Below, one piece after another: positions 56,010 to 64,000 of a stretch of DNA of 64,000 nt; the stretch's first letter is position 1, and every line of letters begins with the position of its first letter. The notes under the pieces are model-generated. The model was not told the DNA's origin and did not search any database. It saw only the letters and a list, made by a program, of their open reading frames with translations. Origin of the DNA: VRUE01 sp963704515 (GTDB taxonomy: Bacteria; Actinomycetota; Thermoleophilia; Solirubrobacterales; 70-9); the NCBI GenBank assembly GCA_963704515.1, contig OY969913.1, forward strand, positions 1,550,001 to 1,614,000, read 5' to 3'. The position numbers and the translations under genes are program-made.

Positions 56010-59000
56010 GAGCCGATCGCGATCGTCGGCCTCGCCTGCCGCTACCCGGGCGGCGTCGGCTCCCCCGAGGAGCTCTGGCGGCTGGTCGCCTCCGGCGGCG
56101 ACGCGATCGAGGCCTTCCCCGACGATCGCGGCTGGGACCTCGAGCGCCTCTACGACCCGAACCCCGACAGCTTCGGCACCAGCTACGTTCGCGAGGGCGG
56201 TTTCCTCGCCGGGGCGACCGAGTTCGACCCCGAGTTCTTCAACATCAGCCCCCGCGAGGCGGCGCTGATCGACCCCCAGCAGCGGCTGCTGCTCGAAGGC
56301 GCCTGGGAGGCGCTCGAGCACGCCGGAATCGACCCGGCGACGCTGCGCGGCGAGCCGGCCGGGGTCTTCGCCGGGGTCAGCGCCCAGGACTACGGCAACG
56401 CCGACTTCGGGATCGCGCCGGGCCTGACGACGAGCGTCGTCTCCGGCCGCGTGGCCTACGCGCTCGGCCTCGAGGGGCCGGCGATGACGGTCGACACGGC
56501 CTGCTCGTCCTCGCTGGTCGCGACCCACCTCGCGGCCCAGGCGCTGCGCGGCGGCGAATGCGACCTCGCTCTGGCGGGCGGCGTCACCGTGATCGCCACC
56601 CCGGCGGTCTTCACCCTGTTCAGCGCCCAGCGCGGCCTCGCCGCCGACGGGCGCAGCAAGTCCTTCGCCGAGGCGGCCGACGGCACCAGCTGGTCGGAGG
56701 GGCTCGGCATGCTCGTCCTCGAGCGCCTCTCCGACGCCGAGGCCAACGGCCACCGCGTGCTGGCGACGATCCGCGGCTCGGCCGTCAACCAGGACGGCGC
56801 CTCCAACGGCCTCAGCGCGCCGAACGGGCCGTCCCAGGAGCGGGTCATCCGCCAGGCGCTCGCCAACGCGCGGCTCGAGCCGGGCGAGGTCGACATGCTC
56901 GAGGCGCATGGCACCGGGACCACGCTCGGCGACCCGATCGAGGCGGGCGCGCTGCTCGCCACCTACGGGCAGGACCGCGAGAGGCCGCTGAAGCTCGGCT
57001 CGCTGAAGTCCAACATCGGCCACGCGCAGGCGGCGGCGGGGGTCGGCGGGGTGATCAAGGCGGTGCTGGCGATGCGCGCCGGGACGATGCCCAAGACCCT
57101 GCACGTCGACCAGCCCTCGACCAAGGTCGAGTGGGCGGCGGGGAGGATCGAGCTGCTCACCGAGGCCGAGCCCTGGGAGCCCAACGGACACCCCAGGCGC
57201 GCCGGCGTCTCCTCCTTCGGCTACAGCGGCACCAACGCCCACCTGATCTTGGAGGAGGGCGAAGAGGCCCCAAGCGCTCGTGGCGCTGACTCCGCGCCGG
57301 AGGCAAGCCCAGCCGGGGATGCGATCGCGGCTCCTGAAGCCCCCGAGCGCAGCCCCGGTCCCCTCGCCGGCGCGATCCCCCTGCCGCTCTCAGCCAAAAC
57401 CGAGGACGCCCTCAGGGACTCCGCCGCCAGGCTCGCCACCCACCTGCGCGACCACCCCGACCAGGGCCTGCTCGACACCGCCTACTCCCTGGCCACGACC
57501 CGCACCCCCTTCGAGCACCGAGCCGTAGCCGTAGTCGGCGAGCGCAATGAGCTGCTCACCTCCCTGGACGCCCTGGCTGCCGGAGCGAGCCCCGGCGGTC
57601 CCTCCACCGCAGCCCCACCGCCGGCGCTCGGGCGAGCTTCGGTGAGCTCGGGCCCCGTGTTCGCCTTCGGCGGGCAGGGGTCGCAGTACGCGCGCATGGC
57701 CCTGGGGCTGGTGGAGGCCTCCCCGGCCTTCGCCCGGGCGATCGGCGAGTGCGAGGCGGCGCTTGAGCCCCACGTCGATTGGTCGCTCTCTGAGGTGCTG
57801 AGGGAAGCGGAGGGCAAGTGGATGGAGCGCCTCGACATCGTCCAGCCCGCCCTCTTCGCGACGATGGTCTCCCTGGCGAGGCTCTGGGAGGCCTGCGGGG
57901 TCAGGCCCTCTCTGCTCATCGGCCACTCCCAGGGAGAGGTGGCCGCCGCTCACATCGCCGGAGCGCTTTCCCTCCAGGACGCGGCCCGGGTGATCGCCCT
58001 GCGCTCCCAGGCGATGGCCAAGATCGCCGGCAAGGGGGCGATGGCCTCCCTCTCGCTCCCCGTGGAGCAGGCCGGGGAGCTGCTCGCCCCCTACGGGGAG
58101 AGCCTCTCCCTGGCGGCGATCAACGGCCCGAGCACACAGGCGATCTCCGGAGAGCCAGAGGCGATCGCGGAGCTGATCGCCTCATGTGAGGCCAAGGACA
58201 TCAGGGCGAGGCCGATAGCCGTGGACTACGCCGCCCACTCCTCCCAGATCGAGGATCTGCGTGACGAGCTGCTGGAGGCCTTCGCCCCGATCTCACCCAC
58301 CGCCTCTGAGATCCCGCTTCACTCCACGCTCACCGGCGAGCTCCTCGACACCTCCCGGATGGACGCCTCCTACTGGTATCGCAACCTCAGGGAGACCGTC
58401 CTCTTTTACCCCGTGATCGAGTCCCTGCTGGGGCAGGGGCGCTCCCACCTGATCGAGATCTCCCCCCACCCGGTGCTCTCCTTCGGGATCCAAGAAGCGA
58501 TCGAGGCCAAAGAGGCAGACGCCAACGTGATCGCCACCCTGCGCCGCGACGAGCGCGACGCCACCCGCTTCGCCCTCTCCCTGGGAGAGGCGCACGCCGC
58601 CGGGGTGCAGGTCGATTGGGAGTCCTTCTTCGCCGGCTCGGGCGCCAAGCGCGTCCCGCTGCCGACCTACCCGTTCCAGCGCAAGCGCTACTGGATCGGG
58701 GCGGCTCGGGCGGTGGCCGACCTCGACGCGGCGGGCCTCTCCGCCGCCGACCACCCCCTGCTCGGCGCCGCCGTCGAGGACCCCTCCGGCGAGGGCCTGA
58801 CGCTCACCGGCCGCCTCTCGCTCGCCTCTCACCCCTGGCTTGCCGACCACGCCGTCGCCGGCACGGTGATCTTCCCCGGCGCCGCCTTCCTCGAGCTCGC
58901 CCTGCACGCCGGCGAGCGGGTCGGGGCGGCGCAGGTCGAGGAGCTCGCCCTGCGCGAGCCGCTGGTGCTGCCCGAGCGGGGTGCCGTGCGACTCCAGGTG

Positions 59001-61150
59001 ACGGTCGACCGATCCGACCAGGAGGGACGCCGGGCGATCCGGGTCCACTCGCGCCCGGCTGCCGAGGGGGACGGCGAGGAGCCCTGGACGCTCCACGCCG
59101 AGGGCCTGCTCTCCGAGGAGGCCCCGGCGACGCTGGAGCCGCTCGAAGCCTGGCCGCCCCCGGCCGCCGAGCCGCTCGACGCCGAGTACCTCTACGACCG
59201 CCTCGCTGAGGCCAGCCTCGAGCACGGCCCCGCATTCCAGGTGCTCGAGCGAGCCTGGCGACGCGGCGAGGAGGTCTTCGCCGAGCTCGCCCTCAACGAG
59301 GACCAGAGCCCCACCGCCGCCGGCTTCGCCGTCCATCCCGCCCTGCTCGACGGGACGCTGCACGCCGCCGCCCTCGCCGCGCTGGAGGCCGGTGGCGAGG
59401 CCGAGACGCAACAGCCGGCGGCCTGGCGCGGCGCCGCGGTCTCCGCCGCCGGGCCTAGCGCCCTGCGCGTCCGCATCGACCTCTCGGGCGACTCGCTCGA
59501 GCTCGCCCTCGCCGACCGCGAGGGCCGGCCGCTCGGCGCCGTCGCCGGGCTGGAGCTGGAGCCGGTCTCGGCCGGGCAGCTGCGCGAGGCGGCGCGCCGC
59601 CGCGACAGCCTGCTCGCGGTCGAGTGGGTCGAGTTGTCCGAGGCGCCGCCCGCTGCCGCTCCCGAGCCCACCGTTTGGCGCCACGAGCCGCCCGACCGCG
59701 ACCCCAGCCCCACCGCCGCCCGCCGCGCCGCCGCCGCGGCCCTGACCGCGATCCAGGAGTGGCTGGCGCGCGAGGACGCCGTCCCCGGCGAGCGCCTCGC
59801 GATCGTCACCTCGGGCGCCGTCGCCGCCAAGCCCGGCGAGACCCCCGACCCCGCCGCCGCGGCGATCTGGGGGTTGGTCCGCTCGGCCCAGGGCGAGCAC
59901 CCCGACAGTCTGCTGCTGGTCGACACCGACGGCGGCGAGGCCTCCGAGCAGGCGCTCCCCGCCGCCCTGGCCCAGACCGAGGAGCCGCAGTTCGCCCTGC
60001 GCGAGGGCGCGCTGCTCGTCCCGCGCGCCACCCGCCTGCCGCGCCCCGAGCCGGGCGCGGAGCCCGCCCCGACGCTCGACCCCGAGCGGACCGTGCTGGT
60101 CACCGGCGCCACCGGCGTGCTCGGCGCGCTCACCGCCCGCCACCTGGCCGGCGCCCTCGGCGCCCGCCGGCTGCTGCTCGTCAGCCGCAGCGGAGAGGAC
60201 GCCCCCGGCGCCGCCGAGCTGCGCCGCGAGCTCGAGGCGCTCGGCGCCGAGCCGACGATCGTCGCCTGCGACGTCGCCGACCGCGCCGCGCTCGAGGAGC
60301 TGCTCGCCTCGATCCCCGCCGCGCACCCGCTCGGCGCCGTCTTCCACACCGCCGGCGCCCTCGACGACGCGACGATCGAGTCGCTCACTCCCGACCGCCT
60401 CGACCCCGTCTTCGCCCCCAAGGCCGACGCGGCCTGGGCCCTGCACGAGCTGACCGCCGACCTCGACCTCTCCCACTTCGTCCTCTTCTCCTCGGCGGCC
60501 GGGACCATGAGCAGCCCCGGCCAGGGCAACTACGCCGCCGCCAACGCCTACTGCGACGCGCTCGCCGCCCACCGCGCCGCCCAGGGCCCGCCGGCCACCT
60601 CGATCGCCTGGGGCTACTGGGAGACGACCAGCGCCCTGACCGAGAAGCTGGGCCAGGCCGACCTCAGCCGGATGCGCGCCGGCGGCCTGGCGCCGATCTC
60701 CGATGCGCGGGGCCTCGCCCTGCTCGACCTCGCGCTCGCCACCCCCCGACCCGACGTCCTCGCGATCGGCCTCGATCCCGCCGGCCTGCGCGGCATGGCC
60801 TCGGTCGGCGCCCTGCCGCCGCTGCTCAGCGGCCTGACCCGCGTCGCGCGCCGGCCCGCGATCGGCGGCGAGTTCGCCCGCCGGCTCGCCGAGCTGCCCG
60901 AGGCCGAGCGTCAGACCGCCGTGCTCGAGCTGGTCCGCTCCCAGGTGGCCGCGGTCCTCGGCCACGCCTCCGCCGAGGAGGTCGACGTCGACCGCGCCTT
61001 CGCCGAGCTCGGCTTCGACTCGCTCGCGGCGCTCGACCTGCGCAACCGGATCGGCCTGGTGACCGGCGCCCGCCTCGCCGCCACCGCCGCCTTCGACCAC
61101 CCGACCGCGGCCGAGCTCGCCGCCCACCTCTACGGGCAGATCGCCGCGCG
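56010..61150 (+). other. PKS module M12: KS-AT(methylmalonyl-like)-DH-KR-ACP
   Basis: KS EPIAIVGLACRYPGG. The AT is of the GHSQGE/YAAH type (58227-58238) but more divergent than those of M4, M8 and M10. DH HAVAGTVIFP and HPALLDGTLHA keep the catalytic pair, with EHGPAFQVL for EYGPAFQGL. KR LDD (ALDDATI) and NYAAAN are intact, as is the ACP. A methyl-branched alkene is predicted. Confidence 0.92.
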
Positions 61151-61196
61151 CGGCACCGGCCGGGCCGCGGTCGCCGCCCAGGGGCGGACGAGCGAG

Positions 61197-64000
61197 GACC
61201 CGATCGCGATCGTCGGCATGGCCTGCCGCTTTCCGGGCGGCGATTCGCCCGCCGCCTTCTGGGAGCTGATCGAGGCCGGCGGAGACGCGACCGGCCCCTT
61301 CCCGGCCGACCGCGGCTGGGACGTGCCCCAGGTGCGCGGCGGCTTCCTCCCCGACGTGGGCGACTTCGACCCCGGCTTCTTCGCGATCAGCCCCCGCGAA
61401 GCGCGCGCCATCGACCCCCAGCAGCGGCTGCTGCTCGAAGTCGCCTGGCAAGCGCTGGAAGCGGCCGGCATCGACCCCGGCTCGCTGCGCGGCGGCGAGG
61501 CCGGGGTCTTCGTCGGCGCCGGCGCCACCGAATACCAGCAGGCGATCCTCGCGACCGGCCAGGGCGCGCCGATCGTCGGCGGCTCCTCGAGCGTCGTCTC
61601 CGGCCGCGTCGCCTACACGCTCGGCCTGACCGGGCCGGCGATCACCGTCGACACCGCCTGCTCCTCCTCGCTGGTCGCCGCCCACCTCGCCTCGCAGGCC
61701 CTGCGCGGGGGGGAGTGCGACCTGGCGATCGTCGGCGGCGTCTCGGTTTTCGTCACCCCCGTCGGCCTGATGGACTTCTCCAACCTCGGCGGCCTCGCCG
61801 CCGACGGCCACTGCAAGGCGTTCGCGGAGGCCGCCGACGGCACCGCCTTCGCCGAGGGCGCCGGCGTCGTCCTGCTCGAGCGCCTCTCCGACGCCGAGGC
61901 CAACGGCCACCGGGTGCTGGCGACGATCCGCGGCTCGGCCCTCAACCAGGATGGCGCCTCGAACGGCCTCACCGCCCCCAACGGGCCTTCGCAGGAGAGG
62001 GTGATCCGCCAGGCGCTCGCCAACGCCGGCCTCGAGCCCGGCGAGGTCGACCTGCTCGAGGCGCACGGCACCGGCACCACTCTCGGCGACCCGATCGAGG
62101 CCGGCGCCCTGCTCGCGACCTACGGCGGCGAGCGCCAGGCGCCGCTCAGGGTCGGCTCGGTCAAGTCCAACATCGGCCACACCTCGACCGCCGCCGGCAT
62201 CGCCGGCCTGATCAAGGCCGTGCTGGCGATGCGGGCGGGCGTCATGCCGAAGACGCTGCACGTCGACGCCCCCTCCTCGAAGGTCGAGTGGGGGGCGGGT
62301 GGGGTGGAGCTGCTCACCGAGGCGCTGCCCTGGGAGGCGAACGGGCGGCCGCGCCGCGCCGCCGTCTCCTCCTTCGGGATCAGCGGCACCAACGCCCACC
62401 TGATCCTCGAGCAGGGCGAAGAGACCCCCGCTGATCCCGACCAGGGCTCGGGCGCCGCCCTGCCCCTCGCCCTCTCGGCCAAGTCCGAGGCTGCCCTGCG
62501 CGAGTCGGCATCGAGGCTCAAGGTCCACCTCGAGGCCAACCCCACCCAGCCCCTGCTCGACACCGCGTACTCGCTGCTCACCACCCGCGGCGCCTTCGAG
62601 CACCGAGCCGTCGCGGTCGGGACCGAGCGCGAGGAGCTGCTCGGCGCCCTGGAGGCGATCGCCGCGGGCGAGCCCTCGGCCTCCGTCGCGAGCGCCCGCG
62701 CCCGCCCCGGCCGCACCGCCTACCTGCTCACCGGCCAGGGCTCGCAGCGACCGGGGATGGGACAAGAGCTCTACGAGACCTACCCCGCCTACGCCGAGGC
62801 ATTGGACCAAGCGCTGGAGCAGATCGACCGCCACCTCGAGCGCCAGCTGCGCGACTTGCTCTTCGCCGCGCCGGGCTCCGACGAGGCGAAGCTCCTGAAC
62901 GACACCACCTACGCCCAGCCCGCCCTCTTCGCCACGCACCTGGCGTTGCAGCGCCTCTTCGAGGGCTGGGGACTTGAACCCGACCTGCTCGCCGGCCACT
63001 CGGTCGGCGAGATCTCCGCCGCCCATATAAGCGGCGTGCTCTCGCTGCCCGATGCGGCGAGGCTGATCTGCGCCCGCGGAGCGCTGATGGGCGCCCTGCC
63101 CGCCGGCGGGGCGATGCTGGCGATCGGCGCCGGCGAGGCCGAGGTCGCCGAGGCGATCGAGGGGATGGAGGCCGACCTCTCCCTGGCGGCGACCAACAGC
63201 CCCACCTCCACGGTGATCTCCGGCAGGGCCGAGGCGATCGACGCCCAGGAGGCCCACTGGTCCGAGCGGGAGGTCAAGACCAAGCGCCTGGCGGTCTCCC
63301 ACGCCTTCCACTCGCCCCTGATCGAGCCGATGATCGAGGAGTTCGCCGAGGTCGCGAAGGAGCTCACCTACGCCGAGCCAACCATCCCGATCGTCTCCAA
63401 CCTCAGCGGCGAGCTGCTCACCGCCGTGCAGGCCACCGACCCCGCCTACTGGGTCTCCCACGTGCGCGCCCCGGTGCGCTTCGCCGACGGCGTGCGGACC
63501 CTCATGGCCCAGGGCGCCACGACCTTCCTCGAGCTCGGCCCCGACCCGGTGCTCACCGCGATGGCCGCCGAGTGCCTGGCGGCCGAGGAGCGCCCCCCGG
63601 CGCTGATCCCGACCCTGCGCGATGGCCGCCCCGAGCCCGAGGCCGCGATCCTCGCCCTCGGCGCGGCCCACGCCGCGGGCGCCGGGGTCGAGTGGCGCCG
63701 CTACTTCGCCGCAAGCGACGCCCGCCGGGTCGAGCTGCCCACCTACCCCTTCCAGCGCAAGCGCTACTGGCCCGAGCAGTCCGATCGCCCGGTCGGCAAC
63801 CTGCTCGAGCTGGTCTGGCGCGAGCACCCCCTGCCCGGGCCTGGCGACGACGGCCAGCCGGCGAGGCTCTGGCGACTCGAACCGGCCGCGGCAGGCGCCT
63901 CGCCGCCCGAGGTCGCCCGCGAGGCGAGCGCCCGCGCGCTGGCCGAGATCCAGGCCTGGCTCGGCCGCGAGGAGCCCGTGCCCGGCGAGCGCCTGGCGAT
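61197..64000 (+). other. PKS module M13 (partial): divergent KS-AT(malonyl)-KR start
   Basis: The KS (DPIAIVGMACRFPGG) lacks the roughly 17-residue RLYDPDPD segment of its siblings and has VFVGAGATEY where others have VFAG-x-QDYG. DTACSSSL, EAHGTGT and NIGHT are intact. AT HAFH at 63300-63311 indicates malonyl. After KRYW the sequence enters a KR structural half (NLLELVWREHPLPG) without DH. The window ends there. Hydroxyl formation is likely if the KR is active. Confidence 0.88.

Noticed and set aside
58293..63827. Very long minus-strand ORF (1,844 codons) and similar ones at 37354-41922, 32581-36582 and 41956-45720
   Set aside because: These are shadows caused by strong G/C third-position bias in the + strand PKS genes. 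The translations are low-complexity and rich in Gly, Arg and Ala, show no domain motif, and repeat exactly where the PKS modules repeat.
63770..64000. Thioesterase or release domain at the window end
   Set aside because: The visible sequence is the KR structural half (WREHPLPG, IQAWLGREEP), typical of the other modules; no release domain motif is present.

Overview
This window is the interior of one very large modular type I polyketide synthase (PKS) locus. Essentially every base is coding, all on the + strand. Almost every third codon position is G or C, which is why many long minus-strand shadow ORFs appear. The docking domains, the HAFH/GHSQGE acyltransferase signatures and the KR style are those of actinobacterial PKSs, so the source is a very high-GC actinomycete-type organism. 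A non-Streptomyces lineage such as Thermoleophilia is possible, but I cannot show it from this sequence.

Layout: (1) 2-8209 is the 3' part of a PKS gene: the end of module M1 (DH-KR-ACP) and complete module M2 (KS-AT-DH-ER-KR-ACP), ending in a C-terminal docking domain. (2) 8212-45603 is one uninterrupted 12,463-residue gene with seven modules, M3-M9. (3) 45596 to the window end is a third PKS gene carrying M10-M13. Its reading frame is broken once, by one extra base near 53645-53648 inside the M11 dehydratase, and then stays open to the window edge. Module numbers are local to this window. No loading module, thioesterase, tailoring enzyme, regulator or transporter is present; they must lie outside.

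The genes work as one assembly line. The end of each protein carries a docking domain matching the start of the next, and the two junctions use visibly different docking types. Predicted extension: M1 ? / alkene; M2 malonyl / fully reduced; M3 malonyl / fully reduced; M4 methylmalonyl / fully reduced; M5 malonyl / alkene; M6 malonyl / alkene; M7 malonyl / hydroxyl; M8 methylmalonyl / alkene; M9 malonyl / alkene; M10 methylmalonyl / alkene; M11 malonyl / hydroxyl predicted (DH has lost both catalytic residues); M12 methylmalonyl / alkene; M13 malonyl / probably hydroxyl (no DH, cut by the window). This suggests a long saturated, methyl-branched stretch, then a diene, a hydroxyl, a dimethyl triene, a hydroxyl and further unsaturation.

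The most striking structural feature is extreme internal homogenisation: a 5,109-bp near-perfect tandem duplication covering M5-M7, a 4.69-kb repeat shared by M2 and M3 across a gene boundary, and a mosaic of short conversion tracts. Three of the four methylmalonyl AT domains are preceded by a 41-nt hairpin whose stem shows compensatory changes between copies.
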